A DNA stretch of 5,090 bases from contig JAEZBF010000007.1 in the NCBI GenBank assembly GCA_023427545.1, forward strand, positions 1-5,090. Reading direction: 5' to 3'. The position numbers and the translations under genes were made by a program. This DNA comes from Pseudomonadota bacterium (lineage in GTDB: Bacteria; Pseudomonadota; Alphaproteobacteria; Rhizobiales; Devosiaceae). The notes under the pieces were generated by a model that was given only the letters and a program-made list of their open reading frames with translations, was not told where the DNA came from and did not search any database. Positions within the stretch are counted from its first letter, which is position 1. Each line of letters opens with the position of its first letter. Shown piece after piece: positions 1-5,090 of the stretch.

Positions 1-2
1 CC

Positions 3-434
3 CCACGCCCGACCGTCACCATCGTCGTCTTCGCCGTGCTGGCGCTCGGGCTGCTGTTCGCATCGACACGCCAGCCCGCCGCCTACGAGCGGCTTGCGAT
101 CATCGCTGCGCGGACGGCAGCCGTGGTCACCAACATCGGTTTCCTCGCCGCATCGATCTTCGGCGAGGACAAGCTCGGCATCCCGGCCGGAGCCTTTGCG
201 CTGGTCTATGCCGCCCTGCTGATCGGCGCCGCGGTCTGGGGCGTGCGCGTCGACCGCCGCTGGATCACCAATGCCGCCGCTGTCTTCGGCGGGCTGCATT
301 TCCTGATCCAGTGGTTCGTGTTCCTCGGCGCCAATCCGATCTCCGTACTGGGCGGCGGCATCCTGATGGTGGCGTTCGGCCTCGCCCTCTGGAGCTTCAA
401 CCGGCGGCGGCGGGCAGCGGCAGTCGCGGCCTGA
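3..434 (+). CDS. C-terminal part of a multi-pass membrane protein (5' end outside window)
   Basis: The frame is open from the left edge to the TGA at 432-434, giving about 143 visible residues. A GTG at 36 could be read as a start, but the residues before it (RPTVTIVVFA) run smoothly into the hydrophobic stretch VLALGLLFAS, so that start would cut a membrane helix; the gene more likely begins upstream. About five hydrophobic segments are visible: TVTIVVFAVLALGLLFAS, the stretch around VVTNIGFLAASIFG, IPAGAFALVYAALLIGAAVW, AAAVFGGLHFLIQWFVFLG and SVLGGGILMVAFGLALWSF. An arginine-rich cytoplasmic-looking tail (NRRRR) ends the protein. The pattern of helices ending in an Arg-rich tail recalls DUF2157-like or other uncharacterised bacterial membrane proteins, but this is from memory and weak. 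No catalytic motif is visible and no function can be assigned. It converges on the next gene. Confidence 0.7.
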   Translation, partial: PRPTVTIVVFAVLALGLLFASTRQPAAYERLAIIAARTAAVVTNIGFLAASIFGEDKLGIPAGAFALVYAALLIGAAVWGVRVDRRWITNAAAVFGGLHFLIQWFVFLGANPISVLGGGILMVAFGLALWSFNRRRRAAAVAA

Positions 435-468
435 GCCCGCAAGCCTGCTCGCCGCCTTCCGCGCGGGC
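435..468. terminator. GC-rich inverted repeat between convergent genes, possible bidirectional terminator
   Basis: GCCCGC at 435-440 is the exact reverse complement of GCGGGC at 463-468, with a 22-base loop. It fills most of the 40-base gap between two genes whose stop codons face each other, the usual place for a shared terminator. No T-run follows on either strand, the stem is only six pairs and such repeats arise by chance in GC-rich DNA, so support is weak. Confidence 0.22.
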
Positions 469-474
469 CGTGGC

Positions 475-1587
475 CTAGAAGGGCGACCAGTCCTTGATCT
501 TGTTGATGCCCTGGTCCCACATGTCCTCGGCCTGCTTCTTGTAGGAGTCGACCGTCGGATTGCGCGGCACGATGGGTTCGATGCTGTCGAAGATGTCGCG
601 CTTCTTGTCGACGACGGCATAGCCGATGCCGATGCTGGCACTCACGTCGAACCCCATGCACGCACCGGCCGACATGCAGACGGCCTTGGAGCGCAGGGCG
701 GCCTTTGCGAGCGCCATCACGTCAGGCTGGATCAATGCCATGGGCCCACCCTCGCCGGGCACGGCATTGAGGAAGAAGAGCGTGAAGGCCAGGCCCGACA
801 TCGAGCTTTTGGTGATCGGGCCAAGGGCGGTCGAGTAGAAGGTGGAGGGCGCGGCACCCGAGATCGTGCAGATGATCATCGGGCCGAGCATGTCTTCGAA
901 GCTCACGTTCGGGACGCGGCTGAAAACCCGGCCCATGCCGCTCAGCGCCTTGATGCTCGTTGCACTCCACATGTCACGGGTGGAGGCGCTGAAGGTGACC
1001 GGCGTGTCCAGCGCGCTCTTGGAGATCGAGAGCCCACCCTGAACGAAAGTCGCGAAGCGCTTCTCGCCGCCGTCGGTGACCATGTCGAGCTGCCCGATGC
1101 CGAAGCTGAAGTCGCCTGACCCGCCGCCGGCGCCCGGCGCGTTGTCGAGGGTCCAGCGGGTGGGATAGGGAAGGAGCTGCCGGATCTCCGAGGCCAGTTT
1201 GTCGAGGTTCGGCAGATTGGCCGGATTGAGCGCGTTCGGCCCCCCTTCGCGGACCTGCTGGCCGAGGGCGCAGCTATTGAGGACGCGCAGGGTGTTGCCG
1301 CCCGGATCGACCACGCCGTCGATGTTCTTGAAGGTGCCGTTGGCCTTCCAGAAGGACTGGAAGTTCCAGATCGCATCGGCGAGCTCGTCGAGGCACATGC
1401 CGTCGGGTCCGGGCTGCGGTTGCCGGGACCAGGCTTCCTTCATGCCGCCCTGTGCCGACGGAATGCTGGCAAGGACCCCGATAATCTTCTTTTGATCGAC
1501 GGCCTTGTTGCCCGGAGGGGCCGATCCCTTGCGCCAGGGCGCGTTGGCGTGAACGTTTCCGACGCTGCTGCTGAGCTGTACACCCAT
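475..1587 (-). CDS. Unknown protein with N-terminal peptidoglycan-binding-like module
   Basis: This 370-residue protein starts at ATG 1587-1585; the nearest in-frame stop upstream is at 1617-1615 with no other ATG between. The ribosome site is poor: GAGA lies about 8 bases upstream, and a better GAGGAG is too far away. Composition is balanced, unlike the Arg/Ala-rich shadow frames, so the frame looks truly coding. Residues ~31-104 (DQKKIIGVLASIPSAQGG, then MCLDELADAIWNFQ, then DGVVDPGGNTLRVLN) resemble modules of the type 'LLN-VP-AQGG ... DG-CGPKT--AI--FQ ... DG-VDPGG-TL--LN' that are labelled peptidoglycan-binding-like in proteobacterial lysozyme, phage or secretion-linked proteins. The usual CGPKT turn is replaced here by MCLDEL. 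Residues ~105-370 are unrecognised: a Gly-rich linker near 150, hydrophobic stretches near 233-245 (MLGPMIICTISG) and 263-277 (MSGLAFTLFFLNAVP), cysteines 240, 304 and 310, and a charged C-terminal helix. There is no signal peptide. It could be an envelope-acting or secreted protein, but no function is established. Confidence 0.8.
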   Translation of the reverse strand: MGVQLSSSVGNVHANAPWRKGSAPPGNKAVDQKKIIGVLASIPSAQGGMKEAWSRQPQPGPDGMCLDELADAIWNFQSFWKANGTFKNIDGVVDPGGNTLRVLNSCALGQQVREGGPNALNPANLPNLDKLASEIRQLLPYPTRWTLDNAPGAGGGSGDFSFGIGQLDMVTDGGEKRFATFVQGGLSISKSALDTPVTFSASTRDMWSATSIKALSGMGRVFSRVPNVSFEDMLGPMIICTISGAAPSTFYSTALGPITKSSMSGLAFTLFFLNAVPGEGGPMALIQPDVMALAKAALRSKAVCMSAGACMGFDVSASIGIGYAVVDKKRDIFDSIEPIVPRNPTVDSYKKQAEDMWDQGINKIKDWSPF

Positions 1588-1701
1588 GCTTGTCTCGCGC
1601 TTCCGGCGCGCTCCTCAAAGATGACGGTGAAGTCGGCGGGAAGTAACTGCTGCCTCGATTGTTCAGCCTCGCAAAATGAACCGAAGGTGAAGCAGATAAT
1701 C

Positions 1702-1730
1702 AGCATACTGTTACTTCATCAACTTGGCAG
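1702..1730 (-). promoter_or_regulatory. Weak sigma-70-like promoter candidate for the unknown minus-strand gene
   Basis: Read on the minus strand, CTGCCA (1730-1725) and TATGCT (1707-1702) are separated by 17 bases. Each matches four of six consensus positions (TTGACA, TATAAT). It lies in the AT-richer patch, about 115 bases ahead of the ATG at 1587. An overlapping alternative is TTGATG (1722-1717) with TATCTG (1698-1693) at 18 bases. Matches of this quality are common by chance. Confidence 0.18.
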
Positions 1731-1863
1731 CGGCAAAATTGAGGCACGGCCACGAGCCCTGCAGCGCGGCCGCTGGCGGCGGTTGGCTGCCAGTCCGGCT
1801 CAACACTTGGTGATTGACCCGATCACCGGGCCGGTTCAGCGTTAGGAGCAGAGAGCCACCGCC

Positions 1864-1867
1864 GGAG
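1864..1867 (+). promoter_or_regulatory. Ribosome binding site of yejB
   Basis: GGAG lies five bases before the ATG at 1873. A second purine-rich stretch (AGGAGCAGAGAG, 1844-1855) is farther upstream. It supports the chosen start, which also gives the N-terminus MGAYILRRLLL typical of YejB. Confidence 0.6.
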
Positions 1868-1872
1868 CCTCG

Positions 1873-2988
1873 ATGGGCGCCTATATCCTCCGCCGCCTCC
1901 TGCTGATGATCCCGACCGTCTTCGGGATCATGGCGGTCTCCTTCCTCGTCGTGCAGTTCGCCCCCGGCGGCCCGGTCGAGCAGTTCATCGCCCAGATGAG
2001 CGGCAACAACGTTTCCGCGCTGGACCGCGTGACCGGCAGCGAAGGCGGCGACTTCGCGGGGCAGGGCGCGCAGGCGGCGCCCCAGGGGCAGACTGCGGGC
2101 ACCACCACCTATCGCGGATCACGAGGCCTGAGGCCTGAGGTGCTGGCGCAGATCGAAAAGCAGTTCGGCTTCGACAAGCCCCCGCTCGAGCGCTTCTTTT
2201 CCATGCTCTGGAACTACCTGCGGTTCGATTTTGGGCGCAGCTATTTCCGCGACATCTCCGTCGTCGACCTGATCATCGAGAAGATGCCGGTCTCGATCAC
2301 GCTTGGGCTGTGGATGACGTTGCTCAGCTACGGCATCTCGATCCCGCTCGGGATCGCCAAGGCGGTGCGGGATGGCAGCCGCTTCGACGTCTGGACCTCG
2401 ACCGTGATCATCGTCGGCTACGCGCTGCCGGGGTTTCTCGTCGCGGTGCTGCTGATCGTGCTGTTTGCCGGCGGGAGCTTCGTTTCGATCTTTCCCTTCC
2501 GCGGCCTGGTCTCGGACAACTGGGCCACGATGCCCTGGTGGCAGCAGATCCTCGACTACCTCTGGCACATCACGCTGCCGATCATCGCCATGGCGCTCGG
2601 CGCGTTCGCGACGATGACGCTCCTGACCAAGAACTCGTTTCTCGACGAGGTCCGCAAGCAGTACGTGGTGACGGCAAGGGCCAAGGGCCTGAGCGAGCGG
2701 CAGGTGCTCTACCGGCATGTCTTCCGCAACGCCATGCTGCTGCTGATCGCGAGCTTTCCCGCCGCCTTCATCTCCGCGTTCTTCGGCGGCTCGCTGCTGA
2801 TCGAGACGATCTTTTCGCTCGATGGGCTGGGCCTGCTGGGGTTCAAGGCGGTGCTCGACCGGGACTATCCGGTGGTGTTCGCCACGCTCTACGTCTTCTC
2901 GCTTCTCGGACTGATCATCGGCCTCGTCTCCGATCTCATGTACATGTGGATCGATCCCCGCATCGACTTCGAAAGCCGGGAGGTCTGA
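1873..2988 (+). CDS. yejB: Yej peptide/microcin C ABC transporter, inner-membrane permease YejB
   Basis: This is one of two membrane subunits of the Yej ABC importer, which takes up short peptides and, in E. coli, the peptide-nucleotide antibiotic microcin C. The 371 residues match the family length (about 364 in E. coli). The N-terminus MGAYILRRLLLMIPTVFGI leads into the first helix (~9-29) and the conserved VQFAPGGPVEQ. A hydrophilic periplasmic loop follows (~42-138) with the family's RGLRPEV, FGFDKPPLERF and LRFDFGRSYF. Further helices lie near 141-162, 174-200, 229-252, 288-315 and 335-360. The cytoplasmic coupling (EAA) loop at ~259-285 reads EVRKQYVVTARAKGLSERQV, essentially that of E. 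coli YejB, and the C-terminus is IDPRIDFESREV. It is the first gene of the operon, and its stop overlaps the start of yejE (TGATG). OppB/DppB-type permeases are relatives, but the length of the first loop and the C-terminal motif favour YejB. Confidence 0.95.
   Translation: MGAYILRRLLLMIPTVFGIMAVSFLVVQFAPGGPVEQFIAQMSGNNVSALDRVTGSEGGDFAGQGAQAAPQGQTAGTTTYRGSRGLRPEVLAQIEKQFGFDKPPLERFFSMLWNYLRFDFGRSYFRDISVVDLIIEKMPVSITLGLWMTLLSYGISIPLGIAKAVRDGSRFDVWTSTVIIVGYALPGFLVAVLLIVLFAGGSFVSIFPFRGLVSDNWATMPWWQQILDYLWHITLPIIAMALGAFATMTLLTKNSFLDEVRKQYVVTARAKGLSERQVLYRHVFRNAMLLLIASFPAAFISAFFGGSLLIETIFSLDGLGLLGFKAVLDRDYPVVFATLYVFSLLGLIIGLVSDLMYMWIDPRIDFESREV
2123..2140 (+). repeat. Short tandem heptamer (GAGGCCT, 2.6 copies) inside yejB
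   Basis: GAGGCCT occurs twice in tandem followed by GAGG. It encodes RGLRPE in the periplasmic loop, a motif also present in E. coli YejB as RGLDPE, so the reading frame is intact here. Loss or gain of one unit would shift the frame. Confidence 0.5.
2978..2984 (+). promoter_or_regulatory. Strong ribosome binding site that fixes the yejE start
   Basis: GGGAGGT lies inside the last codons of yejB, three bases before the ATG at 2988. A competing in-frame GTG at 3063, which would give the shorter E. coli-like N-terminus, has no purine-rich site before it. This favours the ATG at 2988 and a YejE about 25 residues longer at its N-terminus. Confidence 0.65.
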
Positions 2989-4157
2989 TGCGCCTCGCGC
3001 TCGCGGGCGGCGCCCCGTTCCTCGCCTTCGCACCCGCCGACGCGCCCCGATCCGCGCCGCTGGTGCGGCTGTCGCCCATCAACCAGCGCCGGCTGGCCAA
3101 CTTCCGCGCCAACCGGCGGGGCCGCTGGTCGCTCTGGATCTTCCTGCTGCTGTTCGTGCTGACGCTATTTGCGGAGCTCATCGCGAACGACCGGCCGCTG
3201 ATGGTCTCGTACAAGGGCGAGCTGCTGTTTCCGGTCGTGACCGATTATCCCGAGAGCAAGTTCGGGGGCTTCCTTGCGGTGACGCAATACCGCGACCCCT
3301 TCATCGCCGACGAGATCCAAGCCAACGGCTGGATGTTGTGGCCGCCGATCCGGTACTCCTACGGCACGCCGGACGAGGCGCTGGCGGTGCCGGCGCCGGC
3401 GGCGCCGACCTGGATGATGCCCGCCGAGACGTGGTGCGCCCGGTACGAACAGGGGCCGGCGGACCCCGACTGCACGCTGGGGAACTATCACTGGCTAGGG
3501 ACCGACGACCAGGGCCGGGACGTGCTGGCCCGGGTGATCTACGGCTTCCGCATCTCGGTGATGTTCGGGCTGGTGCTGACGATCATCTCCTCTGTCGTCG
3601 GCGTCGTCGCCGGTGCGGTGCAGGGTTATCTCGGGGGCTGGGTCGACCTCATCTTCCAGCGGCTGATCGAGATCTGGACCTCGATCCCCTCGCTCTATCT
3701 GCTGCTCATCATCTCCAGCGTGCTGGCGCCGAGCTTCTGGGTGCTGCTGGGTATCCTGCTGCTGTTCTCCTGGGTAACGCTGGTTGGGGTGGTGCGCGCG
3801 GAGTTCCTGCGCGGGCGTAACTTCGAGTATGTCGCCGCAGCGCGGGCGCTGGGCGTTTCGAATCTCACCATCATGTGGCGGCACCTCCTGCCCAACGCGA
3901 TGGTCGCGACGCTGACCTTCATGCCCTTCATCCTGGGCGGCTCGAGCACGACCCTGACCTCGCTTGACTTCCTCGGCTTCGGCCTGCCTGTGGGGTCGCC
4001 CTCACTGGGCGAGCTGCTGGCGCAGGGCAAGAACAACCTGCAGGCGCCGTGGCTGGGCATCACCGGTTTCGTCGTCATCTCGCTGATGCTGAGCCTGCTG
4101 GTCTTCATCGGCGAAGCGGTGCGGGACGCTTTTGATCCGAGGAAGACGTTCGGATGA
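2988..4157 (+). CDS. yejE: Yej peptide/microcin C ABC transporter, inner-membrane permease YejE
   Basis: This is the second membrane subunit of the Yej importer, pairing with YejB. It has 389 residues, longer than E. coli YejE (about 341), owing to an N-terminal extension (1-26, Ala/Pro-rich) and a longer periplasmic loop. The family core begins at residue 27 with RLSPINQRRLANFRANRRG, then the first helix (~47-66), AELIANDRPL and the periplasmic FGGFLAVTQYRDPF. The loop insert holds two cysteines, 150 and 162, that might form a disulfide. The motif WLGTDDQGRDVLARVIYG (169-186) opens the permease core. The coupling (EAA) loop is at ~272-300 (EFLRGRNFEYVAAARALGVS), and the C-terminus is close to E. 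coli: SLDFLGFGLPVGSPSLGELLAQGKNN, then GEAVRDAFDPRK. The ATG shares its A with the yejB stop, so translation is probably coupled. The frame is open upstream to about 2310, but that part is a shadow of yejB. The stop overlaps the yejF start as ATGA. Confidence 0.95.
   Translation: MRLALAGGAPFLAFAPADAPRSAPLVRLSPINQRRLANFRANRRGRWSLWIFLLLFVLTLFAELIANDRPLMVSYKGELLFPVVTDYPESKFGGFLAVTQYRDPFIADEIQANGWMLWPPIRYSYGTPDEALAVPAPAAPTWMMPAETWCARYEQGPADPDCTLGNYHWLGTDDQGRDVLARVIYGFRISVMFGLVLTIISSVVGVVAGAVQGYLGGWVDLIFQRLIEIWTSIPSLYLLLIISSVLAPSFWVLLGILLLFSWVTLVGVVRAEFLRGRNFEYVAAARALGVSNLTIMWRHLLPNAMVATLTFMPFILGGSSTTLTSLDFLGFGLPVGSPSLGELLAQGKNNLQAPWLGITGFVVISLMLSLLVFIGEAVRDAFDPRKTFG
4139..4143 (+). promoter_or_regulatory. 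Ribosome binding site of yejF
   Basis: GAGGA lies ten bases before the ATG at 4154, inside the end of yejE. With the ATGA overlap this supports coupled translation from the yejE message. Confidence 0.45.
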
Positions 4158-5090
4158 CCGACCCACTCCTCTCCGTCCGCAATCTCCATGTGCGGTTCGG
4201 CACGACCGTGCCCCACGCGGTGGATGGGGTGTCGTTCGACATCGCGCCGGGCGAGACGCTGGCGCTGGTGGGGGAGAGCGGATCGGGCAAGTCGGTGACG
4301 GCGCTGTCGGTGCTGCGGCTGCTGCAGTATCCGCCCGCCTCGCACCCCAGGGGCGAGATCGTCTTCAAGGGACGCGACCTGCTCAAGGCTGACGAGCGCG
4401 AGTTGCGCGGCGTGCGCGGCAACGCCATCTCGATGATCTTCCAGGAGCCGATGAGCTCGCTCAATCCGCTGCACAACGTCGAGCGGCAGATCACCGAGGT
4501 GCTGACCGTCCATCGCGGCTTGTCGCGGACGGCGGCCCGCAAGCGGGCGCTGGAGCTCTTGACGGAAGTCGGCATCCCCGAGCCGGAGACGCGGCTGACT
4601 GCCTTCCCGCACCAGCTCTCGGGTGGACAGCGCCAGCGGGTGATGATCGCAATGGCGCTGGCCAACGAGCCGGCGCTGCTGATCGCCGACGAGCCGACGA
4701 CGGCGCTCGACGTCACCGTCCAGGCGCAGATCCTCGCGCTGCTCAAGTCGCTTCAGGCCAGGCACGGCATGGCGATGCTGTTCATCACCCATGACCTTGG
4801 AATCGTGCGCAAGGTCGCGGACCGCATCGCGGTGATGACGATGGGCAAGATTGTCGAGACCGGGGCGCCCGAGGCGATCTTCTCGAACCCGCAGCATGCC
4901 TACACCAGGCGGCTGATCGCGGCCGCGCCCTCGGGCGCGCCGCCGGTCGCCGATCCCGCCGCCAAGCCGCTGGTCGAGGCGGAGAAGCTGCGCGTCTGGT
5001 TCCCGATCCGGCGCGGGCTGTTCCGCAGCACGGTGGGACACGTCAAGGCCGTCGACGAGGTCGATCTCGTGGTCCGCGAGGGGCAGACGC
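4154..5090 (+). CDS. yejF: Yej ABC transporter double ATP-binding protein YejF (3' end outside window)
   Basis: This is the energy-coupling subunit of the Yej importer, an ATPase with two nucleotide-binding domains in one chain (about 530 residues in E. coli). The first 312 residues are visible and the frame is open at the right edge. Domain 1 is complete: Walker A GESGSGKS (40-47), Q-loop glutamine 97 in FQEPMSSLNP, signature LSGGQ (155-159) followed by RQRV, Walker B LLIADEP with aspartate 179 and catalytic glutamate 180, D-loop TALDV, and switch histidine 213 in ITHDLG. After it comes the oligopeptide-transporter C-terminal element NPQHAYTRRLIAAAPSG (245-261). Domain 2 starts near 274 (LVEAEKLRVWFPIRRGLF) and is cut at VVREGQT, just before its expected Walker A. 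The YejF assignment rests on the preceding yejB-yejE and on the tandem ATPase arrangement; alone, the sequence would also fit GsiA- or DdpDF-like fused ATPases. All visible catalytic residues are intact. Confidence 0.93.
   Translation, partial: MTDPLLSVRNLHVRFGTTVPHAVDGVSFDIAPGETLALVGESGSGKSVTALSVLRLLQYPPASHPRGEIVFKGRDLLKADERELRGVRGNAISMIFQEPMSSLNPLHNVERQITEVLTVHRGLSRTAARKRALELLTEVGIPEPETRLTAFPHQLSGGQRQRVMIAMALANEPALLIADEPTTALDVTVQAQILALLKSLQARHGMAMLFITHDLGIVRKVADRIAVMTMGKIVETGAPEAIFSNPQHAYTRRLIAAAPSGAPPVADPAAKPLVEAEKLRVWFPIRRGLFRSTVGHVKAVDEVDLVVREGQT

Larger units (their letters stand above)
1588..1872. promoter_or_regulatory. Divergent intergenic region between the unknown gene and yejB
   Basis: These 285 bases separate two divergently read genes and contain no gene that I can support; the frame open across it on the + strand has shadow-like composition and no recognisable protein. 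About 1658-1740 is clearly more AT-rich than its surroundings, which suits promoters for both sides. On the + strand a GATAAT hexamer at 1695-1700 lacks a good -35 partner. Toward yejB lie two small palindromes: CAGCG/CGCTG with a 4-base loop (1762-1775) and ACCGG-G-CCGGT (1825-1835), the latter about 37 bases before the start codon. Either might be an operator or a leader hairpin, or chance. No remnant of a yejA-like binding protein is visible in any frame. Confidence 0.4.

Noticed and set aside
36..434. GTG at 36 as the true start of the left-edge membrane protein
   Set aside because: The frame stays open to the window edge and the hydrophobic helix begins before position 36, so the gene is more likely truncated by the window.
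942..1376. A 144-codon minus-strand frame within the unknown gene
   Set aside because: It is a Ser/Arg/Pro-rich out-of-frame shadow; the 475-1587 frame has balanced composition and a recognisable N-terminal pattern.
1420..1845. A 141-codon plus-strand open frame crossing the start of the unknown gene and the intergenic region
   Set aside because: Half of it is antisense to the unknown gene; there is no ribosome site, recognisable motif or yejA similarity.
2310..2987. In-frame upstream extension of yejE that would give a 615-residue protein
   Set aside because: It overlaps yejB in another frame, its translation is Arg/Ala-rich shadow sequence, and the ATG at 2988 has a strong ribosome site and the expected family N-terminus shortly after.
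2119..3033. A 304-codon open frame on the minus strand opposite yejB
   Set aside because: It is the antisense shadow of yejB; the composition is extremely charged and no domain is recognisable.
4132..4392. An 86-codon plus-strand frame overlapping the end of yejE and the start of yejF
   Set aside because: It is out of frame with both genes and has shadow-like Arg/Gly/Ala composition, while yejF in the other frame shows an intact Walker A.
3695..5041. A 448-codon open frame on the minus strand opposite yejE and yejF
   Set aside because: Its translation is Arg/His/Gln/Asp-rich low-complexity sequence typical of the antisense of GC-rich genes, and the plus strand there encodes complete ABC transporter motifs.

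Overview
The window is GC-rich, carries no long AT-rich island, and its genes use G/C-ending codons. The transporter proteins look alphaproteobacterial, most likely Hyphomicrobiales (rhizobia-like). They keep the core residues of E. coli YejB and YejE, with a longer YejE N-terminus and a longer YejE periplasmic loop. The taxonomic call is an inference from composition and protein character, not from a marker gene.

Layout: (1) Positions 1-434, + strand, hold the C-terminal end of a multi-pass membrane protein that starts upstream of the window. (2) A 40-base convergent gap follows, with a GC-rich inverted repeat. (3) Positions 475-1587, - strand, hold a 370-residue protein of unknown function. 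Its first ~105 residues resemble the small peptidoglycan-binding-like module found in some phage, lysozyme and secretion-related proteins; the rest is unrecognised. (4) A 285-base divergent intergenic region (1588-1872) contains the only somewhat AT-richer patch and probably holds promoters for both sides. (5) From 1873 to the right edge, + strand, lies the operon yejB-yejE-yejF. It encodes two inner-membrane permeases and a double ATPase of the Yej peptide ABC transporter (microcin C / oligopeptide type). yejF is cut by the window edge just before the Walker A motif of its second ATPase domain.

How the genes work together: YejB and YejE would form the membrane channel and YejF, with two nucleotide-binding domains, would power it. 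The usual periplasmic binding protein YejA is not directly upstream of yejB, where it sits in E. coli. The unknown divergent gene occupies that place, so the binding protein must be farther left, downstream of yejF, or elsewhere. The three yej genes overlap at stop/start codons (TGATG and ATGA), as expected for one translationally coupled transcript.

The transporter itself is ordinary. The least explained item is the divergent 475-1587 gene. I did not find convincing evidence for a new system: there are no RNA genes, CRISPR arrays, insertion sequences or clear transfer marks.
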